Shown here: in pieces, positions 45,101-55,195 of the stretch
Layout of the letters: each line of letters starts with the position of its first letter
How positions within the stretch are numbered: position 1 is the stretch's first letter
Origin: Omphalotus guepiniiformis
Lineage: Eukaryota; Basidiomycota; Agaricomycetes; Agaricales; Omphalotaceae
DNA length: 64,000 bases
Assembly: GCA_028554645.1 (NCBI GenBank)
Contig: JAQOOI010000051.1
Coordinates: forward strand, 310,001-374,000
Reading direction: 5' to 3'
The notes under the pieces: generated by a model
Database searches by the model: none
Told to the model about the DNA's origin: nothing
What the model saw: only the letters and a program-made list of their open reading frames with translations
Made by a program: the position numbers and the translations under genes

Positions 45101-46189
45101 GATGTTGTACATGGCAGATGTGCACTCTCATCCTGGTCTGAAGGAAGAGCCTTAAGATCTGACAATGCTAGATCATTGGGAGAATGGTTCTTTGATGATA
45201 TTATATGCAGATGGGGATGTCCTGATGAAGTAGTAACTGATAATGCACCCCAGATGCGAGCTATGCTTAAATGGCTAGAAGATAAATATGGAATTAAAGG
45301 AATTACTATATCTCCTTACAATTCCCAAGCAAATGGCAAGATTGAGAGAGCCCACTTTGACATTAGAACTGCCTTGGCAAAAGCTACAGGTGGAGATCTA
45401 AAGAGATGGTGGTGGTTTCTCAAACATGTCTTCTGGGCAGATAGAATTACAGCTAGAAAAGGACTTGGATGTTCACCATACTTCCTTGTTACTGGAGCTG
45501 AACCTATCCTACCCTTGGATATTGTTGAATCTACATGGTTAGTAAAACTTCCAGATAGAATCTTGACATATGAGGAACTTATTGGCTACAGAGCTCAAGC
45601 TCTAGCTAAGCATAGAACCCATGTGCAGGAAATGATATCTAGAATTGATACAACCAAGAAAGAGACTCTTAGACAATATGAAGAAGAATACAGAAATGTT
45701 ATCAGAGACTTTGATTTCAAACCTGGTACACTTATACAAGTCAGAAATACACAAGTTGAGAAGAACTTGGACAGAAAGATGTATCCTAGATACCTGGGGC
45801 CCATGATTGTAATAAGGAGAACCAAAGGGGGATCCTACATTGTGGCCCAGATGGATGGTACAGTACTCAGAGAAAAGGTTGCGGCCTTCAGAGTACTACC
45901 CCATGTAGCTAGATATGAACCAATTGAACTGCCTGAGAACATTCATGAACTTATAGACCTAACTAGTGAACAACTAGAAGAGATGGTCAATGATAACTTT
46001 GAGTTAGACCCTGAACTTGAGAGAGATTACATCTTTGACAGTATTCCTCAACTGAGAATTCCTGCTGAAGATGAAGATCTTGATGAGTCCAGTGATGAAG
46101 AACTGCAATCTGCAAACAATGCAGATGAAGAAGAACCAGATTGGGATGCTCCAGTCCAGACCAGGTCTCAATCTTCACAAAATAAATGA
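42146..46189 (+). CDS. Element C pol: RT, RNase H, integrase
   Basis: An intact frame of 1,347 codons from the first ATG; frameshift entry would add about 20. RT has the first Asp in LLDIFVGYDE (residue 349), FQTPFGPHRL, LPMGWTNSVP and the catalytic YIDD at 411-414, where most Ty3/gypsy elements have YLDD. An RNase H-like part follows (VDTSWMAVGF, KRELYGLMLAL, VETDASYIKG). Integrase has an HHCC zinc region at about 909-946 (HDHLGHKGM, SCQICQ), and DDE residues near 971 (HVDVF), 1031 (VTDNAPQ) and 1067 (GKIERAH). The tail is acidic and lacks a chromodomain. The enzyme set looks functional and is the best preserved in the window. Confidence 0.93.
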   Translation: MDEDGNATIAGYKLPDNELFSEPEKAEAFVFAAESIIRENDIAAADSVRSYLNRSVDSEKKQVFCTWRENLNLNSKEHLDTQNSDLDTCTVLNHTSEPASGTEKRMNKGKTVKREPKPVQSSRPRWSRDKNGNKMARLVTVLASRKYKPVAIKVKPVKATLPAEFRIERKIIGDPLKDMPELPTHPPDFTPGERYSQERKEIVDKNHNEGFLWPEEMKLVHHLMKVQEKAFAWEASEGGTFNTEFFPPVKFPVLPHTPWVERNIPIPPGIYDQVCKMIKDKIDAGVYEPSSSSYRSRWFCVLKKDGKSLRLVHSLEPLNKVTIQHSGIPPATADIARSFSGRACLGLLDIFVGYDERLVDESSRDLTTFQTPFGPHRLVKLPMGWTNSVPIYHDDVTYIFRDEIPHVTKPYIDDVPVKGPVSRYETADGGYETIPENSGIRRFVWEHLQNMNRIVQRMKHAGGTFAGTKAFICVAEGDVVGHHVSYEGEKPVERLAEVVLTCDASKWSEKKDIRSFLGTAGQMRMFIKDYAKKAKPLTILTGDVPFQMGPAELEAVEMIKDGIRNAPALRPIDYDLSTGITLSVDTSWMAVGFQLYQRDPADSKKKFYNWMGSITLNEREARFSQPKRELYGLMLALQQTYYQTYGCRDLTVETDASYIKGMLDKPSSGPNATINRWIEEIRKFHFTLVHIKGTEHKGPDGLSRPPRGTIPTERAASRDPDSFVDEDDGLPVKFRMGDGESEVPFDFEAFKDEIDTRGGYLQEVAKSIDDFEDDLQEALEEERHLNSIRELLAIQHPVSSSMLQFAQTLVIPEGGTEWKHEHPYREDHRSASTKELDEQLDLIKDWYLQGNQPLAHLGETAMKKFISRAVKFFVDRDGRLYRRNDDTGGQHRLVVPKEKRMYMMHAAHDHLGHKGMFATKALIEKRFWWPDLNGDVNWFVKSCQICQNQKLELLKIPPTLTHTPSLFQKIHVDVFKVSPPSNGCKDVVHGRCALSSWSEGRALRSDNARSLGEWFFDDIICRWGCPDEVVTDNAPQMRAMLKWLEDKYGIKGITISPYNSQANGKIERAHFDIRTALAKATGGDLKRWWWFLKHVFWADRITARKGLGCSPYFLVTGAEPILPLDIVESTWLVKLPDRILTYEELIGYRAQALAKHRTHVQEMISRIDTTKKETLRQYEEEYRNVIRDFDFKPGTLIQVRNTQVEKNLDRKMYPRYLGPMIVIRRTKGGSYIVAQMDGTVLREKVAAFRVLPHVARYEPIELPENIHELIDLTSEQLEEMVNDNFELDPELERDYIFDSIPQLRIPAEDEDLDESSDEELQSANNADEEEPDWDAPVQTRSQSSQNK

Positions 46190-46391
46190 TAAACACACTA
46201 TATTTGAACAAAGTACGAGATAGACACTGAAAAAGTGACTACCTAGTTGCAGATGAAAGTAAAAAGTGGGTAACAGTAGTTTGCACTACTAAGATAAACA
46301 TAAAGGGTGTATGAGGACGTCCTATACGATGTAGCAATACCGTGTAAACTGCCTATAAATGATACTGAGATGTACAGATGTAACATTAAAG

Positions 46392-47785
46392 TCAGAGGAT
46401 GTCTGCAGATGGAAATGCATGGAAAGGAGCTGGATCATCAGCAGTACCTGGACCAGACTCCAAGGGACTCTGGTTGGCCCTGTAAGCCTTCTCCTTCTGT
46501 CTTCGGAGCAATTCCAGACGGGAAAACTCCTTGTAGGCGAATCTGTACTGAGAATGATGATACTGAATGGCATGTTGATGAACACTGAGTTCTGTCTTCA
46601 AGAAGTTGGAAATTGATTGAAGAACCTCAGGAGAGAAGTGGTCCAAGTCCATGAAAGGGAACAGAGCAGTGATACGAGTCACAATCTCTTCTCCACTCTC
46701 CCGGAGTTTGCGCTCATCTGCAGGATAATTGAGTTAGATACTCGAAAAAGCCGCAGATTGGGTGACTACTCACGGTCTGTCTCCTCTCTAAGGTTGACGA
46801 TTGGGTTCTCAATACGAGGCTTCTTCATGACAATCACCTTGTGGGGCTCAGGAATAGGTTCATTCTACATGAACATTTATAGTCAGTACATAAAACTGCA
46901 TGAATATCTCCAGATGGAACTAAAAACTTACATCTTTGGGTCCAACTGAGGTAGCCTGCAAAGTTACCATGGTGCATCAGTCTAGAGAAACGAACAAACA
47001 GTTCTGGACATAAATTGGCTCACCCTTGGAGAAGTGATTACTACTCTTTCCTTGGAAGACTTATGAACTGTGGTAGTAGTGGAAGAACCTTTGGTCTTGT
47101 CCTTGCTAGAGTCCTTGTAATCCTTATTGGGAGCATGAATCGACGCAGAGAGCCCAAGATTAGGTCCATCTGCCATCTAAGAAAAGAAAGACCATGTTGA
47201 GATTTGAGTTAGATACTCAGGAGTTTGATACTTACAGTAACGTCTCCGTCACCAGTAATGACCTCAATCTCTTCATCGTCATCATCGTCATCCTCAATGA
47301 GTTCAGGAGTTTTAGCTGGCTACACACCGATAGGCAGTTAGATACTCGAAATGAGAGGGATGGTCAATAAAAACGTACTTTGCGCTTCTTAGATCCGCTG
47401 AGAGTCTCTCTGCGCTTTGCCAAGTCGTCCCGGAAAGCTTTAATGGCGGAGAAAGTGTCAGGTTCACCTACAGATGGGAACTTTTTGACTGCATCTGCGA
47501 CCAGATTGACACCTTTGTCGAACAAAGTGAATGCTTCCTCGGACTTAGCAACTGCATATGCAGGCAGAGACTTCTTCTGTAATAAGAAATCAAGTTAGAT
47601 ACTGGACCTGGAATCAAAGATTGAACATTTACAAGATGACTAGCAAGGGCTGTAATAAGCATCCCAAGCAGTTCAGTATCCGCATCTTTGGCCTCCATGG
47701 CTCCAGTAGCTCGAGAAAGATATCGCTGCGTTGTGGCAACCCACTCAGGACGCTCAGGCCAAGTCTTGGGACCTTTAGGGGCCAT
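46392..47785 (-). CDS. Element C antisense gene 1 (spliced, unknown function)
   Basis: The minus-strand start is MAPKGPKTWPERPEW at 47,785. Proposed exons: 47,785-47,633; 47,576-47,379; 47,319-47,236; 47,176-47,024; about 46,971-46,932; about 46,864-46,775; 46,716-46,392. All introns have GT...AG ends and three or more contain GAGTATCTAACT-like sequence with a CTAAC branch site. The protein has a Lys/Asp-rich middle with a run of Asp (LIEDDDDDDEEIEV), a Ser/Thr/Lys stretch and a C-terminal charged helix region (FLKTELSVHQHAIQY, FSRLELLRRQKEKAY) likely to be coiled coil. I recognise no family. It lies between pol and antisense gene 2, opposite to pol. The reading frame is conserved across seven exons, which argues for a functional gene. 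Confidence 0.6.
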
Positions 47786-48599
47786 AACTGTAAAATATAG
47801 AGATAAAGAAATGATAAAAGTGGAAGGGATGTAGAACCAAGTAATAGATGGTGCTGAGTCGTTCTGAATCTGCGCTGCACCTTTTATATCTGGTCTACCC
47901 CGTCTAAATCTGCACGTTGGTCATTACTCCTATGCTGTTCAAACAGGCACCATGAGGCCTAGCCAGCGTAGCAGATTGATCAACGGGGACGTTGAAGTTA
48001 CTTTTACTTGGGGGGAGAGAGCACACAAAGTTGACAAGGCCAAAATTTTGAATTTTTGAAATTTCAAATATCTCAAATCTGGAGATCTAGACAGCTTTGA
48101 CCGCAGAGGACTTAGCCGAATAGCATTGCCGAGTAACCGAGAGCTCTCAACCTTGACAGAAAGGACTTATTAAATTCAATGTATCCTCAAAAAGAAACGA
48201 TACTTATTGAAAATTGTGGGCTTAAGTCATTTAAAGAATTGTTTCCCTCTAGAATCGAGTTAGATACTCAATTTGAGGGAGACTCTCAATATGATTTCTT
48301 ATGTTTCACACCAGATTCATGCCAAGAAAAATGAAATATGTATTTTTGAGCATAGAAGCTCAGGACTATAATAAGAGATACTTCGACCTATACTACTATA
48401 AAGTAAGTACAGGGAGTATCTACAGAAAAAGCGATGTATAAAATTTTTATATATTTGGGCAACCTGGTGTGTTGAACACCAAGGTCACCCGCGACGAAAT
48501 GCAAACGGATACGGCAGGTCCCAGCCAAGCGAAGAGAACGGCAGATCTGTGAGATTGGGACTGAGAGATGGAGAAAGTAAAGGGAAAAGGGGGTACAAA
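47786..48599. other. Spacer between antisense genes, with a second PPT-like tract
   Basis: No gene was recognised. The stretch at 48,002-48,018 (TTTTACTTGGGGGGAGA) matches the element polypurine tract at 51,442-51,458 in 16 of 17 bases. It could be a central polypurine tract or the relic of an earlier 3' end of the element. GAGTTAGATACTC occurs at about 48,255. Confidence 0.55.
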
Positions 48600-48625
48600 C
48601 TATGTGCGCACCCGAGCCTTGAAAG

Positions 48626-51153
48626 TCACTCTGAGAGGGGATCGTCCCTCCCAGCTAGTGGACTGCTTTCTGGCACTAAGACCCTGCCCGTCGTCTCCTC
48701 CTCCAGCTCGTCCTCCTTGTCCTCATCCTCTTCAACCGTGACTTGCGAGGCACCGACCGCCTGAGGCGATTCGTCGATGACTGTAGCAACGGGAGTGGAA
48801 GGAACATGGGATGGACCAGCTTGCTGCTTGACTTCTGGATCCACCACGACGAAACGACCAGATTCGTTCCTAGCGATATAGCTTGCCCGAGACACCAGGT
48901 TGATGTCCCATCCAAGCGCGGTAGCCAGTAGTTTGAGCTGTTCGTCCGAATAGTCGAATGTCGGGTCGCCAGTCTGAACCTGATGTAAAACGAGACGAGG
49001 ATCGCGACACGAAGCCTTGATATGATCTTGACGCTGCAAGATCGTCCGGTGTACCCGTTCCATCGCTCGCATCTGCGCGGAGACGCTGTTCTGCATGTCC
49101 TCGTAGGTGTCGATGAGAATCTGCAACTGCTCAGCTTCCTGAGAGACAACTAAGAAACGAAGAACCTTTAATAAAAGATGTCTAAAGAAATGAAAGGAAT
49201 ACTTACCTGCACTGCCGCTGCGAGCCAACGTGTATGAAAGGCATCGCAACTGATCGCTGCCTTCCAAACCGTACGACCAGCTACAGGTGTGGTTGTCCTT
49301 TGCGCAGGTAGCGCAGCGCCACTCAAATGTCTTGCTGTTAAGTTGGGGACGGCATTCCCGCCCTTCTGTGTGTGTACCACCTACGCACGAAGCACAGATG
49401 GAGTCGCCAAAGAACTGAATAATGATAAAAGGGAATATTAGTGAACATCTATCTCGAGTCAGAAAGATACTCACCCTGTCGAATGTGCGGTTGACTGAAA
49501 CGAGCTGTTGCAAAGTAACAGGACGGCCATAAGGCCATCCAAAGACAACACGGCCTGTAAAAGAACTGTTAAACAAACGCTAGAAAAATGAAAGTGAAGG
49601 ATACTTACCAGGTACCTGCTCAAAGTCCTCCTTGGCACGATTCTGCGGCGTACGGCCATCTGAGCGCTAAGGAAGACATTGTCAGTAATAAGAGCTGAAA
49701 TAAAAGAAATGATGAGACTTACGTAGAGATTTGGGGCCTCATGACGGGTGCCCGGGGCTAGAGAAACAGAAGATGTTGCGAAATCGGCGCGAGAAGCCCA
49801 CAAAGGAGCCTCAAAGTCGACGTTGAGATTGACGGGGGCCTTGGAACCCTCAGTCTTGACCAATTTCTCCTCTTCCTTCTTATCCTCTTCCTCGTCGCTG
49901 GAGGCTGGTACAGTGACTGGAGTCGCTTTCGAGCGAGTCTTTCGAGACGCTGGTTCATCGGCAGGCTCTTCTACCCGCATCTTCCGAATCTTTGGTCGTG
50001 GCTTGACCACCTGTTTACCCTTGCCCTGTGTAAGAAAACATGAGAAAAGAATAAATAAATCTATAAAGAAAAACATACCTTTGAAGCTGCAGCTGCAGGC
50101 TTCTTACCTTCAGAAACGCGAGACTTCTTGACCGGAGGCTCAGAGCTCTCGGACTCGAAGCCAGTGTCATCGTCGTCGTCGTCGGTCAGCTCAGTAGATT
50201 CGGCAGTGGCTTCGACGTCGGAAATCTTGCGTTTCATCTGAGAATGATAAGACTAAGAAATGACAATTTTGAACAAAAGAAAAGACTTACTGAACGACCC
50301 GGTAAGGGCGTTACACCAGTCTTGGCCTTTGCCTTTGGCTGAGGTTTTGGTTTTGAAACCGGAGCCGGCGTCTTCGAGGATCCAGCGCGAGCGGCCTTAG
50401 CAGAAGAAGCAAGAGTGGCAAGAGGCGGGAGTAAGATCTCATCGTCGTCGTTGTCCTCCTCGAGCTGCGGAGTTTGCTTAAGCTTAGGAAATGGAGGTAG
50501 TGGTTCCCATAAATTGCGAAGCTGTAAAAAGTTAGCAAAAAGAAATGACACGGATCTGAAAGATACTTACTGTATATTTGAGACAGAAAGAATCGAGCTT
50601 AGCGCGATTTAGGCCCCAAGGCGGCACAATAAATGAAGTTGGTTTTGCTTGGTGAAGCCATAGCGCGAGGTTGCATACGGAAAGAAAAGAACCTGTGAAA
50701 TAGTCAGGGAGATGTGTATGTGCTCGCTGGCAGCGATTGAAAGTCAAAGCAACGCGAGTCTGTAAAGATGAGGTTAGCTATAACAAAGATGAAAAGAAAT
50801 TGGTGCCTACCAAGGCAAGATTCAAGTCGTCAAAGGCGGAGGTAATGGTTTTCAACCTGAGACCCTTGCCGAACTCCTTAAACGATTGGTCGCGTAGACG
50901 TCGGTCCAAGTCACCTAGTCTTGAAACGATGGCGGAAAGAGATTTATAGTCTTCTTCATTCATGTCTGCGAGCTGTGAGGGAGAAAAGGAAAGAAAGAGG
51001 CCGTCAATTGAGAACGGTTCTCGAATATATATGTGACACACTGTGAAAAACAGCGCGTGAGAGAAGGGAATTAAAAAGGACTTATCGGTACCTCTCGGAA
51101 GGCTCCCTACTGAGAGTGATAGAGGAAGCCAATTGCCTTGAAAAGTCATCCAT
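48626..51153 (-). CDS. Element C antisense gene 2 (about ten exons, Cys-rich protein)
   Basis: The minus-strand start is MDDFSRQLASSITL at 51,153, or MNEEDYKSL at 50,963. Exons by GT...AG: to about 50,811; 50,759-50,571; 50,521-50,291; 50,237-50,079; 50,025-49,723; 49,666-49,609; about 49,580-49,475; 49,414-49,208; about 49,152-48,626. Order in the protein: helical N-terminus, Pro/Lys stretch, Asp run, basic KKSRV segment (possible nuclear signal), acidic region, then CASC...CATCAKDNHTC (a likely zinc-binding Cys cluster), coiled coil (QLQILIDTYEDMQN) and acidic tail. In this copy two extra bases and an altered donor follow SREPSE, so the upstream start may be broken. Function unknown. Two partial copies (1,033-4,749 and 25,339-26,713) keep the same exon plan. 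Confidence 0.65.
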
Positions 51154-51458
51154 CGGGGGACGGAGTGAGATGTGAAAAGAAAAACGAGAATCACTGTCTG
51201 TTTAAGTTGAAACTTCGACAGAAGCAGATTGCGGGTTTCGCCGAAGTCTGACATTGCCGTCACATGCCGATGTAAATGTATTGACTGGCGATCAATCGAG
51301 AAAAGTTTTGCCTAAAGGCAGTCCGTGAGACGTGATATTGTGATATTGAACAGTACGAAATGCGCTTCTATGACAAATCTGCTAGTAATAATTGTATCTA
51401 ACTCGATTTTGGCCAATCTGGTACGATCGGGGACGATCTTATTTTACTTTGGGGGAGA

Positions 51459-53302
51459 TGTTGCGTCAAAAAGCCTTTCAGTGCTGAAATCCATCAGATT
51501 GAAGTAAATATGGAATGTTCAAGCATTGGAAACTGAACATAAAGGACTAGAGTCACCCCAGACTGCTAGTTAAGACATGAAACATACTTGTACTCACAAT
51601 GCCTAAGTGTAGTGATTGCTACAGTACTGAATCTGGTACTAAGCAACTGTGACCAATGGGTTATACAAAGAGATACTAGTTATGCCTCTCCAGCTGTGTT
51701 GGAATTCCAATGTTCCATACCAGATTGAGTTGGTCAGACCCACCCTCTAATAACTAGAGACTCTACCAAGTATTGTTGACTGTAATCCAAGGGGTTGATG
51801 GATTTTCACTTCAATTGAACAACTATCTAAGTCCTTTGGACTGATCAAAAGTTCCAGCTGGTCTTGCTAACTAAGTTGGCACTATAAGATTGAATGCTGA
51901 GAATATGGGCAATCTTGAAGATTGTATTACCAGAGAAATATTGTACATTGAGTACTATGTGAACATAATGTCACTAAGATGAAATGCCAATCTGTGTAAT
52001 AATGGAAGTAGATTCAAAAGTTACATCTGCACAAATGAGTTAGATACTCAATACTCATGCTGGAAGGAGTTAGATACTGAAAATGAGTATCTCTCTGGAT
52101 CTGAGTATCTCTCTGAAATTCAGTAACCCTCTGAACTTGATGAAAGACAAAGGCACTCTAATTGGAGGTCTTAGACGAAACTATGGGATAGAATACTGTC
52201 CTAGGAGAAGCTGAGAGCTATCCTAAACAAGAAATATAACCTGAGTACAAATCTGACCAAAAAGAGATGTATAGGGGTAAAACTTGAAATAAACAGTTAC
52301 TGTACCTTACTGTGGCTGATAGAAACGATGAAGCATGGTCTAGATAAGCTCTAGAGCTTCTACACAACTCCTAATGCTGCCCTAGTAGAGGAGAATGTGC
52401 CAATTTTGGAGAAACTTATAGGGGACCAGATTTGCAATGCACTAAGGAGAATGTCACCTGTCAGGATACTGGTTGCTATTTACAGGATCTGGACCTTTAT
52501 TTAGATACCCTGGGTACGCCCTAACACACCTAGAACGCGGACAAAGCGATATATTTCTGTTTTTATACCAATCTATACCCAAAGTTCCTACATTTTGACT
52601 ATCTAACTGGAAAATTACCTAGAAAACTACCTAAAAAGAATCCAATCTCTGCTCAATTGATACTTACTTACTTTTGACTCATTTACTGTTCAGATTACTC
52701 TTTTAATTTCGAGATATATGTTTGATTTTATGATTTAGTATATATAGCTTACAGAGTATCTATTTAGATTTTCTAAAGCAAGTACTGCCCAAAGCTCCAA
52801 GCCAAAGCAGGAAACCCTTCTTAGACGAAATATAGCCTGGCTCTTTAGAGTTCAGTTCGAGAAATATCCAGTTGTGAAAACTTCTGTAAAGTCCCTTGTG
52901 GCAGATAAATTGAAAGAGATACTGAATCTTTGCTGAAACTGCTGTTCTGTCTGTGCTGAATCTGCCTGCTGAAACTGTCTGTGCTGCATCTGAAACTGTT
53001 CCCTGCATTGTCTGACCATTGGATCGAGTTTAAACATCGAGATTGATTGTCCTGAATCCCTCCTGAACCCTGAAAACCACCCTTACCTTCTGTCTGAATC
53101 TTGTGTTTTGAGATACCCTCTGCCATTTTTCACCCAGATTGAGATAAAGACATCTGTAACCCTGCAGATTCGAAGTTCAATTGTTGCGTCTAACTGTGCG
53201 GAATCTCTGACAACGCCAGTCACACCTCACCCTACATCATTTTGATTTGAGTTGGATTGTGCTCATTTGAGTATCTCTCTCGTTCATTTCATAGTCACTA
53301 CA
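51459..53302 (+). repeat. Element C 3' LTR
   Basis: It follows the polypurine tract TTTTACTTTGGGGGAGA (51,442-51,458), is 1,844 bases, and is almost identical to 36,777-38,620. CCGT follows. Confidence 0.95.
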
Positions 53303-53918
53303 CCGTGGCTCCACTATCAAGTAATGCTGACGTCTCAATTTGTTTGCCACTTTCTATGTCTTCGATCGTGACCGACAATTTGAGATCTCGTCCCTTAGTA
53401 TCTTTCACGAAGCGTAAAGACTTTTTGAGTGTCTTTACGGCTGATACGGCTTCGCTAATATCCAATGACCTAATTTGGGCAACCGTTGCTTCCGATGCTT
53501 CCCTGGCCCGACAGGTTGGCATCCACGTTCTCAAGATTCCCACCGCTCGTTCTGACTCATCCTCTCTTACTCTCTGTGCTATCCATTCTGGTGAATTCGG
53601 CGGATATCTCTCTCTCACAGGTTTTGAATCGGTCTTTGTAGATGCTGACGCAAATTTATTCTCAGGGTGCATAAATACAAAATGAAATTTGCTATCTATG
53701 TGATCTACACTAGATTGTTCCGATTCTGACTCAGAAGGACCTGCAATCACTTCTGAGTCTTGACAAAACCCATGTCCGACTTCAACCAGTTTAGGAACCA
53801 GCTCGGTGGCTGTTCCTCCTTCTTCTCTTCCTCTGTCACATTTACCTGCCGCACTCTCTGTTCCTTCTTCAATGGGCAATCTCGGGACATGTGTCCCTTG
53901 ACTCCGCAATTGAAACAT
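53303..53918 (-). pseudogene. Element B pol, N-terminal part to the protease motif
   Basis: The minus-strand frame overlaps the end of gag by about 170 bases in the -1 frame. From FCQDSEVIAG it runs without stops through a spacer to SALLDSGAT, the catalytic motif of the protease, where element C is inserted. The rest of pol continues at 36,776. Confidence 0.88.
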
Positions 53919-54760
53919 AACCCGGTCTTTCGGGCTACATCCAGATCCATGGGTTTACCTATGCCCCCAAAGGTCGTTCCTGTGGTGTCTTTATGGTCGC
54001 CACCACGTGCCGCATTCTGCGGACTTGTTTCTCTTGGCACGAAGGCCGATCGATTCTGTCCGAGATGCTTTCGCATTTCTTGGCGCCTGCGCCACAAGTG
54101 ATCAATTTTGATCACTTTGTCCTTCCACGTTGCGTAGTTTATAGGCAACATGTCTTGCGAGTAGATTGCATCAACAATCTTATCATTGATGCCTTTCTCG
54201 ATAATCCTAACTACGTAAGGATCATCTTTCTTGTACTCGGCCTCGGTCAACAGTATTTCCAATTGCTGGAAATACTCTTCAGCTGTTCCAGTGCCCTGTC
54301 TGAGCACTTCAATCTTCTCTTGGGCTGCTCGCTGTAGCCCTGAATCCAAGAACGCAGTGTTCAAATCTTGTTTGAACTCAGCCCACGTCTTTTTCCATTT
54401 CTCTTCTTCTTCGTTGTAATGGGTCTCGTAATAATTTTGAACCCATCCGTCTGTGTTCTTGCCATTCATGTAAGAAATAGCAACATCTATTCTCTCGTCA
54501 TCAGAGTTAATGTTGTTTTTCTTATCACGAATGAACATGAACAACCTTCTTCGCCATATCTTGAATTCACCTTTAGCTCCGGTGAAATTCTCAGGTTTGT
54601 TCAAAAGGGATCTTCCTTTTTGCGATTCGTCGGACATTCTTGTGGGAGTGTGAGGTCGAGTGGAATATGGGGATGATGTAAGGGATCTGTATGGAGGTGT
54701 GGTAAGTGATGCGGGATTTGAATTGAAAAGGTTGTCAAGGTCGTTTGAAAACCAAGACAT
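53747..54760 (-). CDS. Element B gag
   Basis: An intact frame of 337 codons, start MSWFSNDLDNLF. A capsid-like part (WRRRLFMFIRDKK to EKGINDKIVDAIY, about residues 65-200) is followed by one zinc knuckle CFNCGVKGHMSRDC at about 284-297. It would form the particle and bind RNA. Near its end the codons ATG GGT TTT contain the heptamer GGGTTTT (plus strand AAAACCC, 53,765-53,771), 16 bases before the TGA at 53,747-53,749. A -1 slip there leads straight into pol. Confidence 0.92.
   Translation of the reverse strand: MSWFSNDLDNLFNSNPASLTTPPYRSLTSSPYSTRPHTPTRMSDESQKGRSLLNKPENFTGAKGEFKIWRRRLFMFIRDKKNNINSDDERIDVAISYMNGKNTDGWVQNYYETHYNEEEEKWKKTWAEFKQDLNTAFLDSGLQRAAQEKIEVLRQGTGTAEEYFQQLEILLTEAEYKKDDPYVVRIIEKGINDKIVDAIYSQDMLPINYATWKDKVIKIDHLWRRRQEMRKHLGQNRSAFVPRETSPQNAARGGDHKDTTGTTFGGIGKPMDLDVARKTGLCFNCGVKGHMSRDCPLKKEQRVRQVNVTEEEKKEEQPPSWFLNWLKSDMGFVKTQK
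53765..53771 (-). promoter_or_regulatory. Candidate -1 frameshift site, element B gag to pol
   Basis: G-GGT-TTT in the gag frame fits the X-XXY-YYZ slippery rule. The new frame reads FCQDSEVIAG and stays open to the protease. The downstream structure was not tested. Confidence 0.6.
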
Positions 54761-55195
54761 GGTGATTTGTTCAAAGTCGTACCGTCAGTAACCTCACGAA
54801 GAGATTTCGGGTACTTGTTTGAATAGGAATGATGATGTTTGGTTCCAAAACCACACTCTTCTTGATAGTTCAACTGGGCCCTCCTTTCTAGGATTGGAGC
54901 GACGTCCCCAGCACAAAGACCCGTCTCCGAAGATCAGGAATCGATGTCTTATGTCTGCCAGTACACAGTCGGAATCAACGTTACTGTTTTGTACTATAGG
55001 CGACGTGAACTGGACTGAGTGTAGTTTTCTAACCGAACAGAAACTCAGTATCAAAGGCAAATGCCCAAGGAAAAAGTGTGTAAGCATGTAGAATGGAAAA
55101 AAAAGAACTTACTAGTCGCTATAAACGACCAGCAGGCAAGCTTGATGATATGGAATGTGTAAAGTCGGGTGAGGTTGTTTGAAGCTTTGATCTTA
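54761..55195. other. Element B leader between 5' LTR and gag
   Basis: An untranslated leader of about 435 bases on the minus strand. I see no clear TGG-type primer site right next to the LTR; the first bases are TAAGATCAAAGCTTC. No gene was recognised. Confidence 0.5.

Larger units (their letters stand above)
36777..53302 (+). mobile_element. Element C: 16.5-kb Ty3/gypsy element with two antisense genes
   Basis: The 1,844-base LTRs at 36,777-38,620 and 51,459-53,302 differ at only a couple of bases that I can see, so the insertion is recent. CCGT is duplicated at 36,773-36,776 and 53,303-53,306. Removing the insert and one copy restores the LLDSGATG protease motif of element B. The order inside is gag, pro, pol, antisense gene 1, antisense gene 2, polypurine tract. 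It is more than twice the usual size of a Ty3/gypsy element. Pro and pol are open, and gag has one stop. No chromodomain was seen. Confidence 0.95.

Noticed and set aside
53257..54676. Plus-strand ORFs opposite element B gag
   Set aside because: Shadows of gag and the start of pol, with no domain of their own.
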